Below are positions 36,621-50,358 of a DNA stretch of 64,000 bases, piece by piece; position 1 is the first letter of the stretch; each line of letters opens with the position of its first letter. Location of the stretch: assembly GCF_000002985.6 (NCBI RefSeq), contig NC_003284.9:5580001-5644000 (forward strand). Reading direction: 5' to 3'. The notes below the pieces were generated by a model. It was not told the origin of the DNA, ran no database searches, and was given only the letters and a program-made list of their open reading frames with translations. A program made the translations under genes and the position numbers. Origin of the DNA: Caenorhabditis elegans. Lineage: Eukaryota; Nematoda; Chromadorea; Rhabditida; Rhabditidae.

Positions 36621-39600
36621 AAAACTCAAAAATCACTTTCTCATTTTCAAAATTATTATTTGCATATTTCCTATATTTAATCGTCAACCACCCGAAAAGA
36701 TTTCACAAATATAAAATATTTTTAAAAACAAAATGCTAAACCGTGATGGTTTGAAAGCGGCTTCAAACTCAAACTGGAGCCAAAACAAAGGCACAAAAGA
36801 CTTGAAATCTGAGATCACCAGACGGATCATACACATGTAAATTCAACACCGTCTCCAAAAAAAACATCATCGGGTGCATTACTGTTGGAGTTCACTGCGA
36901 CCGCGCGTGCGAAATAAAGATCGTCAGATTCGAGCTCTCAGTGATATATGCGTTTTCTAGATCTCACTTGACTTCGGGAGGCTCAAAAAAGAAGCGGCAA
37001 TGCTTCTGAAAACGACTCGGTGTTTATTGCAAACAAAAAACAAGTGGCGACGTAAAGAAGGAAGAGAAGGGTCCCCCCGGCGGCTTGCTTCTGATTGTCA
37101 AATGAGGGGATTTAACGTTCTTTTTTCTCGCTTATAGACTAGTTGATTTTGATTCAAATAAGAATCAAATAAGCCTGCTGAGATTTCTAGAAGTGTTCAT
37201 AGTAAGTTCCAATTTTAATTTTCAGTAGTTTTTCAACTACTATTTGCGAATATTTTAATAGATTTTGATAGAGCAAGAAACAACAAAACACAGAAGAAAT
37301 AAAGCCCAACGTACCCAGAATTGAGAAACAGAAACAAAAAACAAACCAATTTCAGAATCAAAGATGGAAAGCCGAGAAATTAGAATTGCAATTCCAAGTA
37401 ACAATGAAAGTGAAAAAGACGGCGACAATTCCAGCAAAATCGCCACCGATGAAGGATGAATAACAAACACACGGACGCGCTGCTGGTTCGTCTTCTTCTT
37501 CTTGACACACACCGCGATTGGTTTATGGTTTCCTGCTCGTCCGAGCGTTTTTAATAGTGTGTATTTCAAAGTTAGTCATTGAAATAAGAATGAAACAATG
37601 CGCGACTGGGAAGAATTTGTAATGATCACTCATCAAGTGCGTGGCAAGAAGAAATGTTGGAAAGAGAAGATATATATGGCATAAAATTGAAAACACGACG
37701 TATCTAAACTCGCCAACATGACATTATCATAATTACAGTGTGAACACAGTTAGTTCGCTATGTGAGCACAATGGACACACCGCTATTGAGAACTGAGCAT
37801 TAAGTGAGCATTTTCGAAAGTTCAATATGTTTTCTCTAATTGTCATGCAAGAACACATAAATAACTTTGATAAATTGATATCTTAGGTTTTTTTTTTGTA
37901 TAAATTTGCACAAAGTTCTGCAGTGGGAAAATAATCAAAACTCATTTTTGTAATGCCAAAATGGCCAAGTATCTAATATTTGGGCAAGCGACAGTGCTTC
38001 TTTAAACATCTTTTTTTCTTTGTTTTTTTTCCTGTTTCAAAACAATTGCCATAAATTTTTGTCACACTATTCTTTGATTGAAATGTTCAAATATTGCTGA
38101 AATTTTTTAAATAATACTTTCTCAAGCCATTCTAGATTCCACAAATATACATGCCAAGAAATTCCATTTTAAAAAGGCTTAATAGCTTGACAAAAAGCAT
38201 AATCCTAAAATATATCAGCAGAAAGCACAAAAGTCAAATTCTCGGATGCATTTTCCAAATTGGTCACTTCGGAAAAATATTTTTAATGAATAGCCGGATT
38301 AGCTCTTTCCGAGCATCTCATTTCTTGCTTCTCAGAACACATTAACCTTGTTTGTACCGCACAAAACAGAACATTTAAAAAATTTTCACAGAAAAGTGTC
38401 ACGTAATATTCCAACTACGTGAGTTGGACCAATAGAGGAACTGGAAATACTATAAGGAAGAAGACACGGAAGCTTTAAATTGAGATCGGGTACGCTTTGT
38501 TAAGCTGAGAGTTGCAAAAAGAAATATTTTGGGGAGAAGATGGACAGATCAGAGAATCCTTTTCTTTTATTTTTTCCTACCCGGGAAGTACATGTCAAAA
38601 CATTTGTCTAGCTTGGCCAGGGATGGAGAATCATCATGATTTATTTTCCTGTTTGCAAAGCCAAACATTTCCTGGCTTCTTCTCGTTACTGATCTTAAGC
38701 TTGGGATTCCCTGGTTTTAAAATCTTCAAAAAAAATTATAATAAAAAATGAGTGAAAGACGAATTCTCAGCTCTTTGAGAAAAAAATAAGTTGTTTTTCT
38801 TGAGCCCTCCCACCTCCTATTTTCCGCACATCGCTGGGGCAAAAATTAGGTTTCTTGTTAAGGATTTTTGTTTTTAATTCAAAATTTCAATGACTACTCT
38901 GAAAAATAATTTCTCGAATTTGTGAACAATCACTGGAAAACAGGATGTCAGGAAAATGAGGCAAAAATATGGTAGGTGGGTGGTTGGTGGTAGAGCCAAC
39001 TAATATAAATAATTCGCCTTGGTATCAAAATTATTTCGGCTAAAATAACATATTTCATTGCATGACAAAACAAAATTTAGAGGAAAAACACGGATGAACT
39101 TTCATATATTATTTTAATTTTAGAAATTTCTTGATAACATTTTAAAAGTGCAAAAGCGCCAGATGTTCGGAGCAACAAATAAAAAAACGTCAGATGTATT
39201 GTTCTTTGAAACTGAAACAACAACTTCTCAGACAAAAATGTAATTGGTCCCGTTAGAAAAACGTTTGGAAGTATGTCTCTAAGAAATAGTTAAAATTTGA
39301 AAAGTTTCCTAATTATATTTTCAATTTCGAAGAGCTGCAAGAAAAAGAAAAAAAAAGAAGAAACTCCTTGAACATGGCTGGAAATTGGGGGAAAAACTGG
39401 AAACGTTTTTTGCAAATGGAAAACTTAAGAAGGACGTTTTTTTGGAAGAAAAATTATTAGATTTACAACAAAATGTGTACGAAATGATCTCCTCTCCGCA
39501 AAATTGGGTTCGCGGTAAATGGTTTCAAGTGAAGCGTATTTACGGGGGAATATAATCTTTTTTTCCTGAATTTTTTGTCGGTTGAAAAACATTGATAAGA

Positions 39601-42600
39601 GGCGTGATGAATGAGCACAAGAATAACAATGAAATTTCAAAAACCTGAATCATGGTTTAAACTGTGTTTTCTTTTATTGAAAAAAAGCTTCAAAAAGTGT
39701 TCGATCGTTTATTTTTTTGTGATAATCTTCATCTTCGGCTAATAAAATTCAAGATATTAAACGTTTTTCTCGTTTTTAATCCTTTTTCAAATCTATTTAC
39801 TATTAAAAGCATATGATTATCTTTAAAAAAATTGCACCTAACTTGTTGAATATGGAGTTTAAAATGAGTCTGAATAGGTTCAATAATTATTATGTTAAGC
39901 ACTAAATGATTTCACACATTCTAAGAATGGTGAAATTGGTTGCAATTATTATTTTCGTGATTTTGATACATCATTTTCGCTATTTTCGATTTTTGAACAT
40001 TACAACAAATGTTCTGTTTATTTTTGAGCAAATCATAACATTCCTAATCGAGTGAGTAAAAGAATGAGTTTATGTTTTTGTGCACTCAACTGTAAATAAA
40101 TGAGTTGGATTTTAAGAGAATGGAAGATTAGTAAACGGTGGTTTTTTTCTGTCGTTTTTCTTTGCTTAGTCAAAAATTGCATTTTCTCTGAAAACAAAGC
40201 GATTCCAGACATAAGTAAGACATAAGAGTATGACAGATAAGGGTATGACAGATTAAACTAGTGAATAATGATGTTCTCAATTAGAAAAATATATAAAAAT
40301 CGTGTGAGATTCATGACGGTTTTCTTGTTGTTTTTGGGATTACGTGTTTCCCAAATTATAGCATACTAGCAGTTATTAAAAGTCTGCAATATGATCTCCG
40401 GCTAATTTTAAATTTCATAGCGAGGTTTTACAGAAATCGGTGTAGGGGCAGAAAAAAATTGCCGGATTTGCTGGCAATTTTTGATTGCGGCTTACCAATT
40501 CCCACTTACACCCAAATTCGCGGTGCTAAAGTGCTACATACATAGCTATGAGGTGTGATTTCAGATTATACATAATAAAAATAAAAAATTTACAGAATAT
40601 TAAAACTAGTCAAATATAAATTTCAAAGAATATTCCGGTTTAAAAACAATTTCAACCTTTTTCGTGAGATCGGCTTAAAAATCTAAAGGTTCAAAAATGC
40701 AATGCACTTCTCGATTCTAACGAATGATTTCAAAAAGAAGACGTTAAAAGTGTGGTTGAAAGAAAAATGCATGCGTCAATTCGAACGCTATGCATACAAT
40801 GAGCAGGTCACGGTGTTGACGCGAAATGCTGATTGGGGAAGTGAAACTGAAGACTTTTTTCTATTTTTCTTTTCGTTTGCCAATTTCCATTTGCACTTTT
40901 TTATTAGTGACGCTCTTGAAAATAAATTACTAGATTGTTATCAAGATTTTTTTTAACTTAACAATGTAATAGAAAGTTGAAAAAACGCTAACTGATTTTT
41001 TAAGTTGAAAATCTGCTGAATGGTTTTTTATATTCAAATTGATTTCAACGTAGAGGATGAAAGTTGTTTTGTTTGTTTTCAAATTTCCAAACAAAGTTGA
41101 ACTTTTCGTGTAACTTCGATCAATTTGAACCCCTACAGTATTTAAATGCAAATCATCGGAAGTTTTTAAATAATTATCCGATTAAATTTTTTAGCTAAAG
41201 CTAATTTTCAATAAAACTAATTCTTGAATGATAGCTTCTACACAACACTGAAAAAAAATTATGATTTTCCAAATGAGCTCTGAGGGGTCTAGAAATACAA
41301 AAGTCCAATGTTTTAAAATTTTGCTTCGCTTTTAGAAAAATAGGAGTGTGATTATTCAAGGATTTGAAGACTTGAAAGTATGGTTAGTTTTTCTTGAAGT
41401 TAGTTTTCTGGTCCGTCCGAGCATCTTTGCCGCCCACTTGAGAATCCTAGAGACTACTGGACATGGGCTAGTAGCTTTCCATACTTGACGGCTATTCGTA
41501 GAGAAAAGTCATTTGACAGGGTGATGAAAAGAAATGTGGGATGCGGCGAAAATCTTGAAATTTTGCACTCTTCAGCAGCTAATCGACATACGAACGTCGA
41601 TATGCCACTCAACCGACGAACTTTGGACAGATAAAATGGATAAACAAAATGGTGGCAGGGAAAGTAAAATGAAAAACGAACTCGAGAGAGGAAGGAAGCG
41701 AAAAACGAAAAAATTTCAGGCCACATAAGAGACACACATTCTGAGTAGGAGGACAGATAGATGGACGGATGAAGCGATATATTTCGGAAAAGCAAAGTGA
41801 AAAGGAAACTTGAAACTCGAATATGGTGGCATCACTGGAATCCTGCTAAGTCTCCAGATTTTCGTCCAAAACTAAGCTGGAGGATTTGTCATAATTTATA
41901 TAGTTTCCCACTGCCAAGTAGTTCATTGATCAGTTTTTATGGGGCTCAGTGGAACTAGTGATACATTTTTCAATGCTAACCTTGATTGAACAATTGCAAG
42001 AACAATTTCTGATGTTCGTTACAAAATGAAATGACATGGGTTCAGTGCCTAGGTTCCACTACAAGAAAAGCGCCAAAAACATACAATTTCTCATGTATGG
42101 AATATCAAAAATGAATGCTTTTTTGACGCACTCGGGGCAATTATCGAGACCGATTTCACAAGAAGTTTTGCGAACGTAAACAATGAAAACATTGTTCGGT
42201 CTGAGAACTGAAATCCTGAAATATGACGAACATTCCCTCCTTCTAGACAGGTGCTAATGCCGTCGAAGCTGATATTTCCGGAAAAGGTTGTAATGTCCTT
42301 TCTGAGTGATTGCGAAAATATGACCGCGTGGGTTTTGAATTTGAAAACTACAAATATGATGAAAAACACACAGATATAAGAAAAGAATTGCTTGTTATTG
42401 GGAAAAATAACGAAAAATAACTAAAACAGCAATTAGAAGAAATTGTTGGTGTGAAAATTTGAATTTCCCAGAGAGAAATGGTATTCTTAGGCATAAAAAA
42501 TTTAGTTGCATAGGAGCTGTTTCAACTGAAAAAGACCAATATGAAATTCTACAAAATGTTTAGATATATAACTTAGATAACCCTTAGATTTATTTCCAAA

Positions 42601-44741
42601 ATATTAAATTATCGAAAAGTTTTATCAAACAAGATGTTTTTTTGAAAAAGAATTATTGCTTCATTTAGAAATGTTTTAAAAAGTACTTGACTGAATTTTT
42701 TTTGTTAATAAATGCAATGTTTTAAAGAAAAAGTGTATGTTTTGAAAATATTACACACTGATTCTAGAACCATATATCTAAATTTTATCAATCAATTGCG
42801 AAAAATGGATTTATAAAGTTTTTAAAAAATGTTTTAAGAAGTCTTTAAAATGTTGAAAAATGATCAAATATCATGGTAAAAGTTTTCAACATTTTTTTTT
42901 GAAATGTTTCATATTTTAAGACTCAGTTACAACCTATCATTATTTTGGATTTCAATGGAAAAAAAATGTTCTACATTTTTTTATTTTAACGATGTTTTCC
43001 TCAATTTTATTTGAACATTATAGCCATTCAAGCTTGCAGTGATCGAAATTAAAAATGATCGAAATTAAAAAAAAAACTTTTTTTTAATTTGCACATTAAC
43101 AAAAACTTTCTCTAAAAATTTTGAAAAATCTACAATTTTTGAAATATTTTATTATGATATTTTGTTAGTTTTAAAGCTTATAACCGAAAAAATTTTTTTG
43201 ACAAAATCCCCACTGTACAAAATATAACAATAATGACTACAAAATAAGGAAAACCGAATGGACTCTGTTTTTTGCCACATTTCATGAATAATTTAGTACG
43301 TGTTAGAATTATCCATCGAAATGCCGAATCAGTTTTTAAAACAACGGAAATTGGGAAAAAGAAAAACCACGAGGCTTTGACTAGAATGTTTTCATTTTCT
43401 GTGAGCAAACGGGTAAGGTTTGTAAAATGTCAAATACCAAGTGTCAAATTTTCATTTTGAAAAGTTGTTTTTATCAACGTTGACTTAACTAAAAAACAAA
43501 AACAAAATAAGCTGGCGGTTCTCAAACCTCCTCAAACCTGCAGAAATATCCAAGTTTTGCTTTTTCAAGGCGCTTTTCTCTATCTGACAAGACACGTTTC
43601 CAGAGATCTTCACACTCGGGATTTCAGTTTTTTTCAAAAAGAAATATCCCCGTCAACTTGTGAAAATACCACAGACACTGGTGAGTGCATGAGTCACTTA
43701 TACTGCCCCTACCACTTGCTACTCGTTCTTTTTGAGTCTCACGGTTCTTCTTAAGAAAACAAGTGTAATAAGTCATTTGATATTCAAATGTTGGTGGGCA
43801 ACTATTTTCCTACGTATGTTATTCCGTGGCTGGAATATTTTTGTATTCTGGAAATATTGAAATATTGAACGAAAAATTCAAACTCTACTCACGCACGGCA
43901 ACAACCAGAAGCGTGGCACAAATAAGAAAAGTGATAGGTCCCAGGAGGAAGAGAAGGTTCTTTTTCTCAAAGTGATGTTGTTTGTTTTTTCACAGCTCTA
44001 AAGAGTTCATAGCTTTATAGAAACCTCAGAAGTTGTTTTTGTAAACTGTGAGCATTTCTTGAAACTGGAAAAAGATAAGTGGAAACGTGAATATTTTCTA
44101 CCAGACAACCTTATCTACAATTCTGGGCACACTCAAAAATATTTTCTAAAAACAAGACTGATTACTACATACAAACTACTTTAAAATTGGCAAAATAGTC
44201 AGAATGTTCGTAAATATTAATTTAACTTTCAAATGAGTAATAATTTATGTGAAAATTATTTTTTTTCTAACGAGAATCACTAGTGCCAACTGGAACAAAT
44301 AGTTTTGTTTGAACAGCTCTCGAAAACAGAGAACGGAGAACTTTTCTTTGAAAGGAAAATAAAGTGGTACAAGATGAATTACAAAATCAAACAAAAAAGT
44401 GAACAGAGGATGGTGAGGTGGAATTCACTATTTGATAAAGTTTTAGTATAGAAGTTAAGTGTATAATTGTTTAAAAGGTTTTGTTCAGGTATGAATTCAC
44501 AACATATTAGGTCAGATTTATAAGTGAACTACTTAAAAACAGATTTTTTCACATTTAGGCTTTGAGAAACGAGTATTTATGTGATAGCTGATTCCAGGAG
44601 TGCGTGAAAATTGAAAGTCAGCAACTTGTCCAGTTTGAAAACTTTCGGCCGTGGCCAATTTCGGCGATTGCCAGATATTTTGATGTGACTGTTTGATCTC
44701 TCGGAAACGCGCCAAGTTTCATAACAGACTTTTCAACAGGA

Positions 44742-44765
44742 GTCGCACGGTAAAAAACGTGCGAC
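44742..44765. repeat. Perfect 8-bp stem hairpin
   Basis: GTCGCACG (44742-44749), loop GTAAAAAA, CGTGCGAC (44758-44765): a perfect GC-rich stem in AT-rich DNA. Function unknown. Confidence 0.8.
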
Positions 44766-45304
44766 GGCACATTTGTGGGCGTAACTTTCCAGCAATAACC
44801 GAAAATTGCATATATATATTTTAGCTTCTAGTTCTTATTAATAAATAATTAATCCATAAACCAATACACCACGCTACAGTAACCCTAAAGTGTACAAAAA
44901 CAAGAGTATCAGTGACAACGTTTAGAGAAAATGAAGAAAATAACATGATGTCACTGGCAAGCAATGGTAATTTAATTTCATTATTTTTTTGACTGGAACA
45001 CATTTAATTGCAAATATAAAAAAATTTTCTTTAAAAAGTACGTGTTTAAACTAGAACTAATTCTAGAAAAGGCGTCATTCAGGTCTTAAAAACCGACAAA
45101 AGTAGCCACATATCTTTAAATTTGAAGGATTAAAGGACTATACGTTCCACAATACGCACTTTGGATCTGAGAGTTACGCATCGCTTTCCTGATGGTGCTC
45201 GCACTAGACTTTACATTAAGACACCTTGAACCGGGACACTGTAACGGATAATCCAGTATTGGATTGCTCCAGTGGAAGCTTGGTGAATCTAAAAGAGGGG
45301 GGAG

Positions 45305-45345
45305 GCAGTACTTGAACTTGTGACCTCCAGATTACCAGCGGGACT
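45305..45345 (-). repeat. tRNA-like (SINE-type or tRNA pseudogene) fragment
   Basis: On the minus strand CTGGTAATCTGGAGGTCACA followed by AGTTCAAGTACTGCC resembles the anticodon-arm to T-arm part of a tRNA with a degenerate B box. No acceptor stem closes, so not a functional tRNA gene. Confidence 0.4.
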
Positions 45346-46437
45346 AACTGAAGTATCCCAGATTCAATGGTAATCGAAATTTTATAAAACAAATTTTGTA
45401 AAAAAACTTTTTTAGTTTCAAGAAAATACTTTTCAAATTTATTACTCTGAACAGTGAGGGCAAAAATAGTTGTTTGATTACGTGACGTTGATTACGTGAT
45501 GTTCAATTGTCTTAAACCGTTGTAGTGTTATGAATGTATTACGAAACACGCTAAAAAGTTCTTTAAGCTCAATAGTTCAAATAAATCCTATTTTAAAATT
45601 TGGTAAAAAGCTGACGATTAAAACATTTTTATACTGAATTCCGTCCAATTGTTTTTTCAAATTGAAGTTTTTGAATGCTTGCTTAGTGCGTGTACCCTAA
45701 AATTTGGATTGTAAATCGAATGTCATTTGGAAATTTTTTATACAAGCTCAATTCTAAAACACAAGATACAGAAAAAATGGAAGCACCAGAATTTGGTGCC
45801 CAAAAGAAATATGTAAGAGAATAAAATGTGCCGAGTTCAGTTCATCAGCAGATATTCTTAACCGGAAAGAGGATTTCCCAAGACTTTGGCCGTCTCATGA
45901 TCAGAACATACACTTTCTGCAAGATTTGAAATAGTTTGGAAAAAAATTCGGTAGATTTTTTGAAACTTTGAGAGAAAGTGAAAAGGAAGAGCAATTTTGA
46001 GAACCAATTGAGAAAAAAAGAAAAAAAAAGAAAAACCAAGAGAGGCAAGCTTTTCATATGGATATGCATATGCAGAAACTGAATATTCCAACTTTGTGTA
46101 TCTTTCTCATCATATGACACGCAAGCAAATTTCTGAAATTCATCATTTGTTGCTCCCAACAAGGACTAACTAATAAATTTTTTTCACAAAAAAAAACGGA
46201 GGGCGGAAACGAGACGAATTCAAAAGTGAAATGTGAAGGATGGCTGGGCGTACGTGTATCTTGAATAGTGCCTCCAAAATTCTCATGTATAATTAATAAA
46301 TTTTCAGTCGAATAATAGTGAACGGCATTTCTGACATTTCGCTTCGACGTTGCGACGTCTGCACGGACCGATTCCGGATGCCTTGATCTTCCTGGTTTAT
46401 ACTTATGTATCATTGAGGTGACACAATGAAAGGAAAC

Positions 46438-46700
46438 TTTAAAGTTGAAGTAGAACCAGTGGGAAATTGCTTTAAAACATGCCTAGAGCTCCACAATAAC
46501 TTAATATCATAGAAAAATTCAAAACATTGTTCTAAATTTTGTATGATTTTTTTTCAAATAAGATAAAAACATAACTTTTTGACTGTCAATAAAAATTTTG
46601 CAGAAAATTATTTCAAAAGTTGTACTATGATATTTGGTCATTCTGTCATTATAGGAGGGGGTTTGAACGGTTTTCACACTGGCGCTACTCTACCTTTGAA
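46438..46700. mobile_element. About 263-bp palindromic MITE
   Basis: Left end TAAAGTTGAAGTAGAACCAG and right end CTGGCGCTACTCTACCTTTG are imperfect inverse complements. ATATCATAG (left) pairs with CTATGATAT (right). Related to the split copy at 22250-22790 and to fragments at 32837 and 37918. Confidence 0.7.
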
Positions 46701-49700
46701 ATAAGTAAATGATGCGTTAGCTTGTTTCTGGAATTGAGTCGCTGTCAATAGATGGAATAAGGAAGAACACACGAAGACCGCTCGGGAGAATAAGTAACCT
46801 GATAGCTTTATTTTGAATCTCTCTCCCACCAAGACACCCTTTTCACTTCAATTAAGACGTTTGGTAGCAAAAACAAAAGGATTGGGTACGACGTGTGTGG
46901 CAGATTTTCCCGGTTTGTAATGATTGTAACAAATAACGACATTCTCCCTGCAGGAGAATAATGTTGTCACATTCAAAGTTAATGTAAATACTGGTTAGAC
47001 TTTTGAAACTTTAATAAAGTTCAGGAAGTATTCTTTAAATATGAAATTGAATACAACATGTTTTTAAGGTTGTTATCATGCCCTTCGTTCGAAAAGTTTA
47101 AGAAACAAAGTTCATTATGCCATTTTTTATTTAGAATAAGAAAACTGTCATTATTAAAATAATATGCAGTATATATGTATAACACGTATTATGTATACAT
47201 AGAACGAAACATAAATAGTTTTAAAGGACATTTGAGGAACTGCAAATGTAGACTGAAAATGTTCTTATTGCACATGATACGGAAGTCTGTGCAATGTCAC
47301 ATTTTGTGTTTCAGTGCGAACTTTTTCAATTAACATTTCAGCTGTTGAATTCATCATAATTCCGCAACAATTTTTTTTTGCATCGAAATGGAAATATTCT
47401 AGTCACGTAATGTGGAATTTAAGTATGTATTATTCTTTGTATTCTAAAATTGCAAAAGTGTGTTTTGTAGGCATTTTCAGGGTACTAATCATTACAAATT
47501 TTGAAAAAAAATTTTATAAGAAATGAAAATGATATGGGCGAAATACACAAATGGTACACACTACGGCTTTAAATGATTCTGGTAGAACTTGGTAGTTAAC
47601 AGTGCGAAGCCATAATTTAATTACGTGATGTACTTCATGCTCTTTAAGTTTTAAGCTCACTGAACTTAGAGCTTCATATGCTGCCAGACTTGTCGCAAAA
47701 GCTACATAACACGAATTCTCATGTTATATTTGTGGATTACATATCATTAAATAATAATTCAGATTGGGAATCACTTCTGAATGCTTCCAGAATCTTCAGA
47801 ATTAGATTCACCAAATTTGCTATTCTTTCTTTCTGCCAAGCAGCCTACAATCAAAGCCGAGGTCTCTAAAAAACTCTCTGTTGTTTTGAAACCTACTCTT
47901 TGCCGAAAAATTGCATTGAAACGACAAAAAATACTCATTTACTTTTTATTTTGTACAGTTTGTTTGTATTTCATTGCGTTTTTGTTAATTTAAGTGCATT
48001 TTCAGTCAACTTTATTTCGAATTTTTGTTGGAATTCTGTTCACTCTTTCAAACATTTGATAAATATCAGATAACAGATTTGATTTTCTAGTACATTTTTA
48101 GTTTCTAAAAAAATGTAGTTTCATCAGTGAAAATATTGTTAAAAACCCGATGTTAAATGGCAAACTATTAAATTACAACCGTTCAAAATATTTCTGAAAT
48201 TTCAATATATAGTCAAAAACTACTCAACTTTTAGTTTATTTTTGATTTTCATTTTTATGTTAGATTGTTATGGGTGAATTAATACAATAGACCCATTGTC
48301 GATACTCCAGCTTTCTGAAAATATTTTCAAACATTTCAAAATTTTGAAATTATTTCTATTTAAGGTATTTTCTGCTCTACATTCAACAGCTTTGGTTTTA
48401 ATTGTAACAAAAATTTGCATCACAATCTCATGAAATCTGTTTGGGCAACCCGTCAGACTGTGTAGCATACAGATCGAAGGGGGGATTCCCCCGCATTCTC
48501 ATAGGCATACCGGATCGAGATCTCTTTGACTGATAGTGATAAAGAGGCAGATTCATGATAGGGATTTCCCCATACGTCACGTGGCCTCAGAAGGATGTCA
48601 ACGACACGACACAATTGTTTGATTTTTTGTTCCATGCCTGTGTTTCGACGACAGTCGGTTCCTGTCGAAGACACAAATATTTTCTGAGAAGAGTCATAAA
48701 TTGTACCGAACACATGGAAAGGTTCAAAACGCTGTTTACAACATTTGTTGATCTTTTGAACATTCTTATAGTTTTAGGCTGACAGTTACAAAAACTGGTC
48801 AGTGATGACAACGTCATTATCAAAACTGGATGACAAAGTTCTTTTAGACTTTTGTTATTTAGTATCTCAGCGATCAACAGATCATTACCAATTTTATAAA
48901 ATGGAAAGACAGAGTGAATGTAATGATCTACATGTTCTGATAAAAGTTTCTGGAAACGGATGAGAAAAAGGTAAAAGTACTTCAACCTGCAGACAATGCT
49001 TTTGATAACGACAAATTATGGTGTAACGAAATTTTGTGATATGGTTCCATCCAAAAAATCGTTTTTTTAAACGCTATCAGTGTGTTTCAACGAAACTTGG
49101 CCGCGTACCTATTTTTGACCATGTCTGTTTTTCAGAAAGATTAAACCTTTTTATGTTTCGATCGGCTCTGATAATATAAACATTTAGCTTAGTTGAGCTT
49201 TGATTTGAAAAACTAGTTTTGATCATCGTGCTCAACGTGTTTCATCAACAAAAAATTTACCGCATACTTGCTTTCTAAAATATCCGAAAGTAATACTTAA
49301 AAACTGTGGTTTCGCGTATTCTCAGAAAAACTTAACGATTTCTGAACTTAAATTTTATTCTTTTATCTGTCTTTTTTTGGTTTTATGTATTGATTACATT
49401 ATTTCCTCACAGAAGTATTAAGTTTTTATCAGGATAATTAGCTCCCCTAGTAATAATAAGTTGTATACCTTTGAACCCATTGGAAGGGGGGAAATTGTTG
49501 AAAACCGCTCCAATCGTGCTCAATTCAAGTACCATATGAACACTTACCATATATTTTATAAAAGTTTCAATTAACAAACAACAAGTGTACAAACTCCTTT
49601 TTCATCTGCTATAATTTTGAAATGTTTTGTTACACAAGATTTATACTATTACTGTGTTGCAATTCTTTATAATTGTACATTTCAAGACAACGTCCGTCTG

Positions 49701-50053
49701 GTTCGGAATTTATTTAGAAGCATTAATTCTTGTAAGATTCCAATTTTATAAGAACTTGAGAAATAGGTCTATTATTATTAATATACACATAACTACAATA
49801 GAATCGGAATGAAATTCAAGATTCCAAATAAAATTTTTGTGTTTGTGTAATTCAATTATGTAGTTTAAAACTAAATCTGATTTGTCTTTGATCTTAATTG
49901 TTAAACTTACTCCAACAGAGGGAAGTGCATTTTTATACATTCAAATTTAATTCAAATACATCACTATTTCTATTTTTAAAGACCATCACTTTTTGGAAGT
50001 ACTTTTGTTTTTTTCTTAAATTTCAGCAGGATCAACAGTTGTTTAAGTACGAC

Positions 50054-50125
50054 CACGTGTAGTGCACTTTCTCTTTGTCAAATCAGAAATCTCCGCTTCT
50101 CATCGTTAACAATAATAATCACGTG
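50054..50125. promoter_or_regulatory. argn-1: Pair of CACGTG E-boxes upstream of argn-1
   Basis: CACGTG at 50054-50059 and again at 50120-50125, about 235-305 bp before the argn-1 ATG. CACGTG is the core site for several bHLH factors. A GC-rich stretch (about 50196-50230) follows. Confidence 0.45.
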
Positions 50126-50358
50126 GTGTCTCCACAGTGATGATATTATAAGAATACACGTTACATATCGTCCAACGTCATCTCATCTTGTCTTGACTCC
50201 GCCCACTCTTCACGGCCCCGCACATGTGGGTGATGACTGCACTTCCATCAGTCAGTCGGTGATCCCTTGAACCTCACTGGTGGTAGCCTTCTCAAATTCA
50301 TTGTTGATTTTGACTCCAACTAATTGAACTCTATTTCCAGTGAACTACACATTACACA

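Larger units (their letters stand above)
31249..50053. other. About 19-kb region without a supportable gene
   Basis: Between octr-1 (reading left) and argn-1 (reading right). ORFs are short and scattered, and I could not chain any through splice sites into a recognisable protein. Contents noted: repeat copies at 32837-32900, 37918-37975 and 46438-46700; a TTGCC-rich repeat at 36397-36620; GC-richer stretches near 36890-37090 and 37420-37540; a perfect hairpin at 44742-44765; a tRNA-like fragment near 45305-45345; a GC-richer block at 48440-48720. It probably holds distal octr-1 regulatory DNA or 5'UTR exons. Confidence 0.55.

Noticed and set aside
41454..41795. 113-codon minus-strand ORF
   Set aside because: Phe/Ser-rich with no domain; no supporting splice sites or conserved motif seen.
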